Origin: Marthasterias glacialis
Lineage: Eukaryota > Echinodermata > Asteroidea > Forcipulatida > Asteriidae
DNA: 64,000 nucleotides
Reading direction: 5' to 3'
NCBI GenBank assembly: GCA_911728455.2
Contig: OU452226.1
Coordinates: forward strand, 26,617,298 to 26,681,297
In this document: positions 31,720 through 63,457 of the stretch, piece after piece
How the letters are laid out: each line of letters opens with the position of its first letter
How positions within the stretch are numbered: position 1 is the stretch's first letter
Notes under the pieces: generated by a model
Databases searched by the model: none
Seen by the model: only the letters and a program-made list of their open reading frames with translations
What the model was told of the DNA's origin: nothing
Program-made: the position numbers and the translations under genes

Positions 31720-33070
31720 TTTCGATTTGACCGGAAGAAGAGGTCACAAAGGTTACTTAATGTGTCACAAAGAAAGACCTTCCCTTACTTGATATTTCGC
31801 GAAAGAATCAAGTTCCTACCTAGAACCACATTAAATGAGGAGCGACCTCCGGTTTGACCGGAAGTTAAGGTCACAGAGGTCACGCAATGTGCAACAGAAA
31901 AGGAACGTTCCTAACCTTGGTATTTGGTGTAAGAATCATGTTCCTAGCACTTACATTTTTAAGTGAGGAGCTACCTTCAGTTTGACCGGAAGTAGAGGTC
32001 ACAAAGGTCTCGCATTATGCAACCTAGAATGACATTCCCTAATCTACAATCTGATGTAACAATTGTGATTATATGATAAGTACTTCTTAAACTATGAATT
32101 TGTGAAATGTTGAACTTCCTGTTTGAACCGGAAGACAAGGTCAAATTGGGGGTAATGTCGTAAAGCGTTTATTCGGTTTTGGATGACCTTTTCAATGATG
32201 TATAGATTGTAAAAATCCATAGGGTACTTCAGGAGTTATGATTTTTTGAAATAACAAACTTTGATTTAATGTAATTCGACATCCGATGACGTCATCATGA
32301 CGTCACTCAATTAAAGAAGTGTGCATTTGTTAGCGGACAACATTCGGGGAGAAGAAGTAAAACTAGACATGTGGTGTTTGTAGATACAAACACTAGGTGT
32401 TCGGGTTATGAACTTGTAAGATTGTTAACTACCTTCAAAAAAGGACCTTCTCTAACCTTTGTTTTTGGTGGAAGAATCATGTTCCTAGCTCTTACCATTT
32501 TTAAATGAGTAGCTGCTTCCGGTTTGACCGGAAGTAGAGGTCACAAAGGTCACTTACTGTTTCACAAAGAAAGACCTTTCCTAACCTTGATATTTCGCGA
32601 AAGAATCATGTTCCTACCTATAATCACTTTAAATGAGAGACTTCTGGTTTGACCGGAAGTAAAGGTCACAGAGGTCACACAATGTGCAACAGAGAAGGAC
32701 CTTCTCTAACCTTGGTATGTGGTGAAAGAATCATGTTCCTAGCTCTTAGCAATTTTATATAAAGAGCTACTTCCGGTTTGACCGGAAGTAGATGTCACAG
32801 AGGTCACTTAATGTTTCACAAATGAAGACCTTCCCTAACCTCGATATTTCTCAAAACAATCATGTTCCTAAATCTAACCACTTTTACATGAGGAGCTACT
32901 TCAGGTTTGAACAGAAGTAGAGGTCACAGAGGTCAACCAATGTGCAACAGAGAATGACCTTTCCTAACCTTGGTATTATTGGTGAAAGAATCATGTTCCT
33001 AGCTCTTAGCAATTTTATATAAAGAGCTACTTCCGGTTTGACTGGAAGTAGATGTCACAGAGGTCACTTA
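31720..33070 (+). repeat. About 130-bp tandem units with AGGTCA direct repeats
   Basis: Units read CTTCCGGTTTGACCGGAAGT, AGAGGTCACAGAGGTCAC, ATGTGCAACAGAGAAGGACC, then TTCCTAACCTTGGTAT and AAAGAATCATGTTCCTAGCT. AGGTCA-N3-AGGTCA is perfect at 31868, 32538, 32663 and 32921, and near-perfect in four others. Spacing is 125-131 bp. Confidence 0.75.
32374..32393 (+). repeat. Header hairpin 2
   Basis: GTGTTTGTA-GA-TACAAACAC, followed by TAGGTGTTCGGG. Nearly the same as hairpin 1. Confidence 0.7.
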
Positions 33071-33859
33071 TTGTGCCATAAAGAAAGACCCTCCCTTACC
33101 TTGACATTTGCCGAAAGAACTAAGTTCATTTCTCAAACGGTTGATTTTTTGTTGATTTTTAAAGTTTTAAATAAGCCCTGTATTAAAGACTAACTAAGCG
33201 TGGAGTGTGCACCTTGAAAAGAGACTATAGAACAAGGTGTGGTTAATGTGCATAGCAATGGGGCATCGATGTCACACAGCCACGCACACACAAGCACGTG
33301 TACATGTATAATGGCATTGGATTTTGTACAGCAATGTCGGACACGCTTGAACGCACACGGACAATCGATTTGCGTGAAACGTCCGGTTTGAACCGGAAGT
33401 AAAGGTCAAAATGGTGTCACCCCAATGCAAAAGTTTGAGAAGGCTCAATTCTCTACAATCTGATGTAAGATTTGTGATCATGTGATAAGTACTTCTTAAA
33501 ATATGAATTTTGAAATTTTCAAAAATTGTCAACTTCCGGTTTGAACCGGAAGACAAGTTCAAATTGGGGTAATGTCAGTAAAGCGTTTATTCGGTTTTGG
33601 ACGACCTTTCCGATGATGTATAGATTGTAAAAATCCATTGTGTGCTTCAGGAGTTATGATTTTTTAAAATAATAAACTTTGATTTAATGTAATTCGACAC
33701 CCGATGACATCATCATGACCTCACTCAAGCGGTTTCCTGTCCTAGTGACGTTCTAACTGTGTGTGAAGTTTGAAGTTTGTGTGACTTTAAGAAGTGTGCA
33801 TTTGTAAGCGGGCAACGGTTGGGGAGAAGAAGAAGTATTAAAAAAAACCTCGAAATTTA

Positions 33860-33877
33860 GAGTTTGTGGACAAACTC
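33860..33877 (+). repeat. Header hairpin 3 with compensatory change
   Basis: GAGTTTGT-GG-ACAAACTC, followed by ACGGTGTTCGGC. The second arm base is A paired with T, where hairpins 1 and 2 have T paired with A. Confidence 0.7.
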
Positions 33878-34408
33878 ACGGTGTTCGGCTTGAACGTAAT
33901 AAAGTGATCGTGTAATTGAAAAATTTGAGGTCAATATTGTGTGCAAGTTTTTTTGTCTCTTGTGCTATTTATTTGTACCTTTTGTTGATCTTTATGCATG
34001 AAGGTTTGTCATATGAAACTTCAACTTTCGGTTTTGACAGGAACTAAAGGTCAAAATAATGTGGTCACACTTTGTACATGATATCTAGAATTGCCCGAGA
34101 GCTTTAAATTGATGCAATGATTATTATTGCACCACGTTTCATTAATAAGATACATATTTTTGTATGTACAAACTTATACTTCCGGTTTCGACCGGAAGTG
34201 AAGGTCAAATGGGGTCACACATCGCAGAAGGGCCTTAAAATCGGGTTATTATATCAATGTACAAGTTTACGTTATTCAGATAAGAATTTTTATATAAAAA
34301 CCTACTACTTCCGGTTTCGACCGTAGCAATGACGTCATATATGACATTTTTTAAACGCTCGTGAGCTAAAGAAAATATTATGCATTGACAGTTTGTTCAT
34401 ATTTAGGT

Positions 34409-34427
34409 GTTCGGCCAACAGCCGAAC
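34409..34427 (+). repeat. GTTCGGC / GCCGAAC hairpin
   Basis: A perfect seven-base stem with loop CAACA, preceded by GGT so that it opens with the GGTGTTCGGC motif that follows the header hairpins, and followed by AACTACTG. It may mark the far end of the unit that starts at hairpin 3. Confidence 0.55.
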
Positions 34428-35485
34428 AACTACTGTTACTGTTAAGTTTTTTTCCCGGCGCATTCTTCTCCCTCAACCTTGTCCGCAAATTTTCTCAAAA
34501 AGTAAAGCTTGTATGATTTTGATACTTACCATGTACAAAGATATTAGTGAGTAGATGATACCGTAACTTTTTTGAAATGATGACGTCATTGATGACGTCA
34601 TGACGTTAAATAAACGTTAAATAATTCAAAAAATTCGTATCTCAAGAACGGCAAATGCTACATTCAAAATCTTTAGTGCATATGAAAGGTCTTGTAATGT
34701 TGGACACGTGACCTCAATTGACCTTTACTTCCGGTAGAAACCGGAAGTTAAAGTAACAAATCATGTTATTTGGGGCTCTAGAGCCTAAGTGAGTAAAAAA
34801 TATCAACAAACTTTTAATGAATAATATTTTCATAGCTACATCACAACGAAATTGGTACACGAGGTCGAAACAAAATTATTTTACTATCTCAAAAAAAAGC
34901 ATGTACGGACTTGAAACTTACTATATACCTAGACCACAGTGTGTACATGACAAAGATTTTTTTTGAATGATGACGTCATTACATTAAATTGAAGTTTTAT
35001 ATTAAAATACTCATATCTCCAGAATCAGATATGCTACATACATGATCCATATGAAAGGTCATAAAGTATTAAATAAATCTTATCCAGGGTGTGACCCCAT
35101 TTGACCTTTACTTCCGGTCGAAACAGGAAGTAGTATTTTTTACATAAAAAATCATATCTGAATAACGTAATTTTGTGCATTAATATAGTAACTCAATGTT
35201 AAGGCCCTTCCACGATTCTACAAATGTGTACAAAGTTTGATCCCATTTGACCTTCACTTCCGGTCGAAACCGGAAGTATAAGTTTGTACATACAAAAGTA
35301 TGTATCCCATTAATGAAGCTCTCTGGCAATTCTAGATACCATGCACAAAGTGTGACCCCATTTGACCTTTAGTTCCTGTCAAACCGGAAGTTGAAGTTTC
35401 ATATGACAAACCTTCACGCATAAAGATCAAAAAGTACAAAGAAATATTTGGCCCGTCAGCATAGCACAAGAGACAACTAGAAATT

Positions 35486-35503
35486 GAGTTTGTGAACAAA
35501 CTC
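35486..35503 (+). repeat. Header hairpin 4
   Basis: GAGTTTGT-GA-ACAAACTC, followed by ACGGTGTTCGGT. Lies at the centre of the large palindrome. Confidence 0.7.
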
Positions 35504-36030
35504 ACGGTGTTCGGTTGAACGTAATAATACAGCGATCACATAATTCAAAATTTTAAGCTCAATATCGTGTGCAAGTTTATGTCTTGTGCTGTGCGTGCTA
35601 ACGGGCAAAATATTTATTTGTACCTATTGTTGATCTTTAGGCATGAAGGTTTGTCATATTAAACTTCAACTTCCGGTTTGACAGGAACTAAAGGTCAAAT
35701 GGGGTCACACTTTGTGCATAACATCTAGAATTGCCAGAGAGCTCAAAATTGATGTAATGATTATTAATGTACCACGTTTCATTAATAAGATACACAATTT
35801 TGTATGTACAAACTTATACTTCCGGTTTCGACCGGAAATGAAGGTCAAATGAGGTCACACATTGTAAACATTTGTAGAATCGTCGAAGGGCCTTAAAATT
35901 GAGTTATTATATTAATTTACAAAATAACATTATTTAGATACGATTTTTTATAAAACAAACTACTACTTCCAGTTTCGACCGGAAGTAAAGGTCAAATGGG
36001 GTCACACCCTGTGTAAGATTTGTTTAATAA

Positions 36031-36157
36031 GGCCGTGTCCGAATCAAACGACTTTGGCTACGGCTATGGCCGTTGGCTGCAACGACAACGTTGAAGAATA
36101 GGAATCCTCAGCGTTCCGGCCGTAGCCACTGCCAAAGCCACTCATCCGGACACGGCC
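36031..36157. mobile_element. 127-bp MITE inside the array
   Basis: Ends GGCCGTGTCCGAATCAAACG and CTCATCCGGACACGGCC are inverted, with further pairing TTTGGCTACGGC / GCCGTAGCC. The opposite arm of the palindrome near 35055-35075 lacks it, giving an empty site (TTTAATACTTTATG). Confidence 0.75.
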
Positions 36158-36559
36158 TACTTCATGACCTTTCATATGGTGTAAAGATCATGTATGTAGC
36201 ATATCTGATTCTGGAGATATGAGTGTTTTAATATAAAACTTCAATTTAATATAATGACGTCATCGATGACGTCATCATTCCAAATTTTGTTCTTTGTCAT
36301 GTACACGCTTTGGTCTAAGCACATAGTGTTTCAAGTCCGTACATGCTCTATTTTTTGAGATAGCAAAATAATTTTTTTTTCGACCTCGTGTACCATTTTC
36401 GTTGTGACGTAGCTATGACGTCATACATCATATTTCTAGAATGCTCTTGAGTTAAAGAAAATATGCATTGAACATTTTTTCATTATTATTTTCATTCATT
36501 TCTTCAAAATAACATGATTTGTTACTTTAACTTCCGGTTTGCCAGACATGCGATTTAAA

Positions 36560-37575
36560 TAATAAACAGATGATTACGTAATTTACGCAAAAAATAAGGT
36601 GGGGTACGCATTGCACTCGTCACACTACTGTCGACTTGTCTCTTGTCTGTACCATAGAGGTGTCTGAACAGTCGAGTTGGCTGAACCTTCCAGTTGTCTC
36701 GAGTCGAGTCGCTCAACAGTCGAGTCGTCTTAACTCCGACCATGGAGGAACCGACCGATTGCGCTCTCAAAGTCATGCGACCTAGAGTAGGTATTAAACA
36801 TCGACATAACATCAACATAAACGGCGTCCTCCATAGGAAAGTGCCGTTGTTGTAAAGTACATGTGATTGTTGCATTTGTTTAATCTATCGAGGCTTTTCT
36901 TTGTTGAAATCTGTTAAGAATATTCCAGAGTTTGTATCAGAGACCTTACCGGAGTGTCTGAATTAAGCCAGTGTAAGTCTTTGAAATTCTACAAGGAACA
37001 TTATGTTCGTGCACGATGTGGTAGTTGCACAGAACTTCGGGGCAGACGACCGCGACCACATATTTTTCAACACACGAATTTCATAATTTTGAAGCGGAAA
37101 TCATGGAGCAAGGGAACAGCCCTCCGTGCTGAAATCATCAAAAAGAAAGGGCTTTCCAAAACTGTGTGATTCCTTTGCCTATTTGAAATTCCGCAAGGCT
37201 AGGTATAAATGCTCATTTTCCCAATGTTCTGTACTTTTATTACAGCGATTTACATTACCCCCCCAAAAATCACCGGGTAGCTTCATCGTCATCCGAGGCC
37301 GGTAGTACATAGCTAATACATACCTCTTTTGAAGTAGAATACTGGTAGTTTATGTGATTAAAATCAATGTCACAACATACAACTTTAAAATAAAAGGGCT
37401 TAGTATAACTGTGTTATTATTACCAAAAGCCGACTGTCAGTGTGACACTGTCGGTCACAGCATGTTTTTGCACATCTTTGCAATCAACTGAGATGACGTA
37501 GTACCCACTATAACTCAAGTGATCACATGTAAACATTAGTCGCGCAATCGGTCTATTGAAGAACAAGACTCCCAA
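36560..37575 (-). mobile_element. TIR element family, copy A (minus)
   Basis: Read on the minus strand it starts CAATAGACCGATTGCGCGAC (37537-37556) and follows the order of the 56.4-57.2 kb copy: GACTATG-type block (37250-37310), AAAAGTGAGCATTTATACC, TTTGGAAAGCCC, CAGACGACC, GAATATTCTTAACAG and CTCGAT. The far end beyond about 36860 has diverged or been replaced. No transposase seen. Confidence 0.6.
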
Positions 37576-37699
37576 TATTGTTTGTTTGACCCATACACTG
37601 TTGTGTGTTAGCACTGTACATGCATACTCAGTTGAGTATAGAGTGCTTAACGCTCAATCGGTGTATGGGTTACGTAAACTTACTCGAGTCTTCTGTCCC

Positions 37700-37845
37700 A
37701 ATGGGAGACTTTGGAAGGCCAGGTGGCAGCAGACTTACCAGGTAAATTTCTATTGTTTGTGTAGTTCTGAGCATGCGCAAAGTTCCGAGAACAATGTATT
37801 TACTTGGTAAGTCTGCCACCTAGTGTCCTCAAAAGTCCCCCATAT
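37700..37845. mobile_element. MITE, family copy 2
   Basis: GGCAGCAGACTTACCAGGTA faces TACTTGGTAAGTCTGCCACC, with outer arms ATGGGAGACTTT and AAAAGTCCCCCAT. Same family as 1632-1781 but a different interior. Confidence 0.7.
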
Positions 37846-37956
37846 AGACTTTATGCACATAGACCTTACGCACATACATGCCGCGCGTACATGATGTGCG
37901 TTTTACATTGTTTGCATCATCATTTTACCTCTAAGATGGCGACGTGATGACGTTAA

Positions 37957-38890
37957 CCCTATCAGGACCGGGCTTTTTTTGGACTTACGGGGACCGGGGG
38001 GGGGGGGGGGGGCTCATTGTGCCCCCCCTCCGTATTTTCCAAAGTCTTGGGCCGATTTTTATGAAACTTGCCACAAATGTGTATTTCACCGAGTTCTACA
38101 TGATGGTGCAAAAAAAAATTCAAAAAAATTGCATTAAAAGTAGTTTTTGTAGTTTTTTTGCCCATTTTTGGTCAAAAATCGTATTTTTCCCATAATTTCC
38201 ATATTTTTTGCCAGAATTCTGTAAAACTTTGCAAATTTGTCTTTCTTGACATCCTCAAGAACATAAACACCTTTTTCTTTACCAGAGTCACCGTTGAGGG
38301 CGCTAAACAAGCTGTTTTATGTAATTTTTGGGAAAAAATCATGTTTTTACATTTTTCCACTTAAAAATCGATGTAAACAGTCCTTTTAGGGTCCGAGTGT
38401 GCATTTATGAGGCCTAACTAACAACTCTATAGTATTTCTAGACCTCAAAAGTTCAAAATTATAATGTTGAAAATATTCCATAGATACAAAATTTTGCAAA
38501 GTTCGAACCCCTAAAAAACAGCTAAAAATACAAAATCCAAGATGGCCGCCAAAATGGCGGCCATTTTGGATTCCCACAATGCATCTCAAACTATCATGTG
38601 ACATTTCGGTATCACTGTTGGCCACTAAAAAAACTTAAAAACATAACATTTTGCTAAAAAATGCCCCAAAATCACAAAAAATCTCAAAAAACGAGTAATA
38701 TGGGTTCAAACAAACGGTTGCCATGGCAACCACTGACCTCCAATAACGATCGTATTTTGACAAAATGACCCTAGATAATTTCCAAGTAAAGTCAGAAAAT
38801 TTTGTGGCGATCGAATGTAGCGTTTAAAAGTTACAGGAAAAAGTTTGGTAGGGGGGGCACATTGTGCCCCCCCCCCCGGTCCTGATAGGG
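37957..38890. mobile_element. piggyBac-type MITE with TTAA target duplication
   Basis: TTAA (37953-37956) precedes CCCTATCAGGACCGGGC, and GGTCCTGATAGGG is followed by TTAA (38891-38894). TTAA targets and CCCT ends are the piggyBac signature. G-runs and C-runs (GGGGGG to GCCCCCCC) lie inside both ends. The 934-bp interior has no transposase, so it is non-autonomous. It includes GATGGCCGCCAAAATGGCGG, a perfect short palindrome. Confidence 0.85.
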
Positions 38891-39019
38891 TTAATGCAAG
38901 GTCTATCGAGAAAGTTTAAGTTATGTGAGCCTTACAGAGTTAAGAGTTTCCTAGATATGTGACAAGAAAGAAATTCCGACCAAAATATTAAATGAATGTG
39001 TGTTCATTTAATAAATGCA

Positions 39020-39205
39020 AATAATTTGCATCGGGGATGAGGTATAATATTAACATTGCTTTTCTATCTTATTACTGATGTGTAATACTACTGTTTTCCG
39101 AGTTCTGCGGAAAATCTAAAGACATATCTATTACTCAGGTGGGACCTGAAGCACTGACCCTGCACCCTAGAGCAGTTATCGTTACCAGTATAGAACACCG
39201 AGCGT
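39020..39205 (-). mobile_element. SINE copy, reversed
   Basis: Minus strand: a tRNA-like head with CTATACTGGTAACGATAACT and GGTCAGTGCTTCAGGTCCCACC, then AGAACTCGGAAAACAGTAGT and the tail CTCATCCCCGATGCAAAT. Same family as the copies at 7.0, 19.6-20.1 and 27.3 kb. Confidence 0.55.
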
Positions 39206-39414
39206 GCCCGGTAACAAGAAGCCGCGAAACATTACCAGAGGTCACATACCACAAACACTAATACTTTGCATCGGGGATGATAAAGAATATACCAGTACCT
39301 CAAGCAATAAACCACAAGGGAAACTGACTGGCTACGTGGCAGTAACTGGTTGAATGGCTTCTGACTGGCACCCCCCCCCCCAAACAAAGATATTGACAAA
39401 ATAGGGAGACCGCC

Positions 39415-39487
39415 GACTGGATAGCATAGTTGGTAGAGCGTCGGTACGTTAAACCAGTGGTCGCAGGTTCAAATCCCGCTCCAATTT
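39415..39487 (+). tRNA. tRNA-like sequence (pseudogene or SINE head), GTT anticodon position
   Basis: A-box TAGCATAGTTGGTAGAGC and B-box GGTTCAAATCCC. An acceptor stem GACTGGA / TCCAATT pairs with one mismatch, and the T stem has one mismatch. The anticodon loop would be ACGTTAA with GTT, but position 33 is C instead of T and the anticodon stem has a C-A mismatch. It is followed by TTTTTC, a possible Pol III stop. These faults suggest a SINE head or pseudogene and not a working tRNA-Asn gene. Confidence 0.5.
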
Positions 39488-39720
39488 TTCTTTGATCACC
39501 CAAAAATAAAATATACATCAGAGAGAAAAAAAAAAGATACCGTAATGCTGCACAACTGAATCTAAATGAATCTTTATTTTTGTCCGTTTTTGAGAAAACT
39601 TCTATAGGATAACAATAAATCAAAATGTCATAAATAATATGCACTCATTTATAGGATTCATGTCAGTAGCCATTTTGTTGCTTATGTCCTCTTGTTACTG
39701 GGACGAACTACTTTATGTTC

Positions 39721-39876
39721 CCGTCAAAAGGGCGTAAGGCGTTAGGCCCTTTTGCCGGGCACACTATACAATATTGCTGTCTGCTGTGATGTGGTCCATG
39801 CTGTTTTGGACACCTGAGGGGGCAGATGGCCCCGAGGATGTCCAAAACAGCATGGACCACATATCACAGCAGACAA
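39721..39876. repeat. Two adjacent strong hairpins
   Basis: CAAAAGGGCGTAAGGCGTTA-GGCCCTTTTG at 39725-39755 forms one. TGTCTGCTGTGATGTGGTCC, then ATGCTGTTTTGGACA, faces TGTCCAAAACAGCATGGACC and ACATATCACAGCAGACA at 39777-39875: about 35 paired bases with a 30-base loop. Confidence 0.7.
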
Positions 39877-41111
39877 CAATTGTTTTGTTATACTATGGCA
39901 TTAGATTGCAGAATTGTTAAAAAGGCCCTTACCCATAGTTTGCAGACGACAATATCCAATTCAACAAAAGTGCGGCAGCAGGCGATCGATTACAAGTTTT
40001 TTATCAACTAAAATGTATCAACTGGTCCCTATTGCGAACATGATATCGAAAGTACAGTAGCGTGCATGGTACATATACTAGTGGTTGCATAGTAACCTCT
40101 TTCTCAGTCAATTTTTTGGGAAGACATGAAATTTTGTATTATGTCACGTGATTGGTTCTGGACCAATAAAAATTCACAATCTAATACCGTGGTATAACGA
40201 CGATTTGGAAATGTATTAGTTACGTAAAGCACACAATTACTGCAGACCTAAAGCACTTACTTGTGGAAGGAAATCCAATATTTCGGAACATCTATGCGTC
40301 TTGTGATTCGATAATCTACATTTGCACAAGACTTCACCATTGCTGTATTGGCACCTTAAGATTTGAATTTAATGGATTTAATTTTTTTTAACTGCAGAGA
40401 AATATGTAAATTTTGACGCAAATAATAATTTATCTTGACAACAACTTTCATTTTGTTTGCGTTGCGTATAGAGTAGTGTGACGACTCGCGTTTGAATTTC
40501 CAAAAACTCTCTTGAAAAACAAGCGCGTGTATGCACGACGCGCAACTTGTCCTATCCAGTCAGTATTATGGAGATCAATGGTCCCCTCTCATTCTTCTTT
40601 GATTTGTGACCCGACCAACTGCATCCTAGTATGGAAATATTGAGTGGTTCAGAGTGCGATGGGAGGAATATTATTTATAGAATAATATATAATATTATAA
40701 TATAGAATTAAGGTAAAATTTTGACTGTTCCATTTCACGAAGCGAAGCCGAGTGAAATGGAGTCACAGCCTGAGTAGCCTACTACCAACTCGGTTACATG
40801 TCATATAATATAGTAATTAGTATTCCATACCAAATTTTATCATAACTATTTTTATAACACCCATACTTAGATTCTGCCTTGTGATTGGTTTAGAGCACGT
40901 CGCATAATATGTATTTTTTGTTACCAGAAAGCCCCGCAAGCGCGACACATTATACCCATAGCAATCAATGTGCTATACCCATAGCAACCAGTGTACTATA
41001 AACGTAGCAACCAGTGTACTATACCAGTAGCAAGATCAGCTACTTGGTACCCAGACGTCCATGTTAATGTATCTTTTGTGGTTTTATAAAACAAATACTG
41101 ACTGTTTTTAT
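39877..41111. other. Noncoding with a short tandem at 40957-41035
   Basis: No supported exon. CCCATAGCAACCAGTGTACT and close variants (CATAGCAATCAATGTGCTAT, ACGTAGCAACCAGTGTACTA) repeat about four times. At about 40730-40762 TCCATTTCACGAAGCGAAGC faces its complement GTGAAATGGA. Confidence 0.5.
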
Positions 41112-41397
41112 AGACCCTTCTTTTGTTGATAAACTAATTGCGCTGGTTGGCATGGACGGCCAAATGTTAGCAAAACATTAAATCTTGTTGACAGACGTTG
41201 TGACCAAATTCAGCATTTTGCAAACTTCCTATTTGAATAAAATTCATACCATTATTGGTTGGTTTGTTTCCAATAAACACATTTGTGTGCTTATTTGTGT
41301 AACATTGTTACAAACTGTGATTATCTGTTTTTGCTTTGCATTGATGGCTCCCCGTCGTTTCTCCAACCTTGGTTGGCAAAAACTAGGGCTGTGACGT
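41112..41397 (+). repeat. 280-bp dispersed family, copy 2
   Basis: Collinear with copy 1 (24410) and copy 3 (52415), in the same orientation, from GACCCTTCTTTTGTTGATAA to GGGCTGTGACG. Confidence 0.75.
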
Positions 41398-41568
41398 CCA
41401 TAGAACTCGACTAAGTCAGTATTTGTATTCTACATGATTGTATATACCCCTCCTAATTATTTGCACAAGACTGTCATCATTGTAATTAACACTACTTATC
41501 GTTATTAATATTCATCTAGTTAAAGGGAATCCTTTTTTATAGCTAGAGGGACGACGACATCATTATTC

Positions 41569-62927
<21,359 letters not shown>

Positions 62928-63082
62928 CTGTACAAAAGAAAAAGAAGAAACAAATAAAAGTAGAATAATTAAGAAGAAAGAATCGGTGAATAAAGAAAAT
63001 GATTTTGATACTATTAATAAAGACATTGAAAGTGAAAATCCACTAAGCGAAAAAGTAGTAGTAGTCCCGGCCGATTTCCTTC

Positions 63083-63260
63083 CCCCAGGTAGTGCTTAAA
63101 AAGGAGGACAGTTCTTTTCAGAACTACGTTGTTTCCCGAATTCCGAAATCTACTCCACGGTAGTAGAATAATAGCAAGACAAGTTCTCACAAGAACAATC
63201 TACTGTATATAGCAAAGTAGATATAGTCACATGGTGTTACCGCAAACCAAATGTACATTG
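63083..63260 (-). repeat. Dispersed repeat, minus copy
   Basis: Reverse-complement partner of 20222-20455, with AGGACAGTTCTTTTCAGAAC, ACAATCTACTGTATATAGC and GGTGTTACCGCAAACC. Confidence 0.65.
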
Positions 63261-63386
63261 ACATTGAAAGCATTGTGCAATTTATACAGATTTATTTAGC
63301 CTAATAAGCACATTGTCTTCCGTATAGAGGTGTCGGTTATCGCATGGCGCATCATGCCGGGCACGCAAAGTAGAACACTTAGACCA

Positions 63387-63453
63387 ATGGCAGCCAGTGG
63401 TAGCCAGTGGCAGGTCAGTAGCAGCCAGTGGCAGCAAGTGGCAGCCAGTCACA
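63387..63453 (+). repeat. Short tandem of GGCAGCCAGT words
   Basis: About six copies of an imperfect ten-base word (GGCAGCCAGT, GGTAGCCAGT, AGCAGCCAGT, GGCAGCAAGT), ending at the left flank of the MITE at 63458. Confidence 0.7.
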
Positions 63454-63457
63454 GTAA

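Larger units (their letters stand above)
31430..36540. repeat. Palindromic tandem array with CCGGAAGT palindromes and header hairpins
   Basis: About 22 copies of a near-palindrome built on ACTTCCGGTTTGACCGGAAGT, each followed by AAGGTCA or AGAGGTCA and a GGGTCAC or GGTCAC. Units of about 130 bp fill 31720-33070; related units of about 150 bp fill the rest. Four header hairpins occur at 31451, 32374, 33860 and 35486, each followed by GTGTTCGG. From about 34480 to 36540 the array forms a large imperfect palindrome. Short open frames here have no recognisable product. The assembly of known element classes is not recognised. Confidence 0.8.

Noticed and set aside
36555..36875. 106-aa minus-strand frame
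   Set aside because: Lies in the diverged end of a TIR element, with no domain or splice support.
38500..38580. ATGGCCGCCAAAATGGCGGCC palindrome as a regulatory site
   Set aside because: It lies within the piggyBac-type MITE and AAATGGCGGCC-type words are common in such repeats.
39415..39487. A working tRNA-Asn gene
   Set aside because: C at position 33, an anticodon-stem mismatch and T-stem and acceptor-stem mismatches point to a tRNA-derived repeat.
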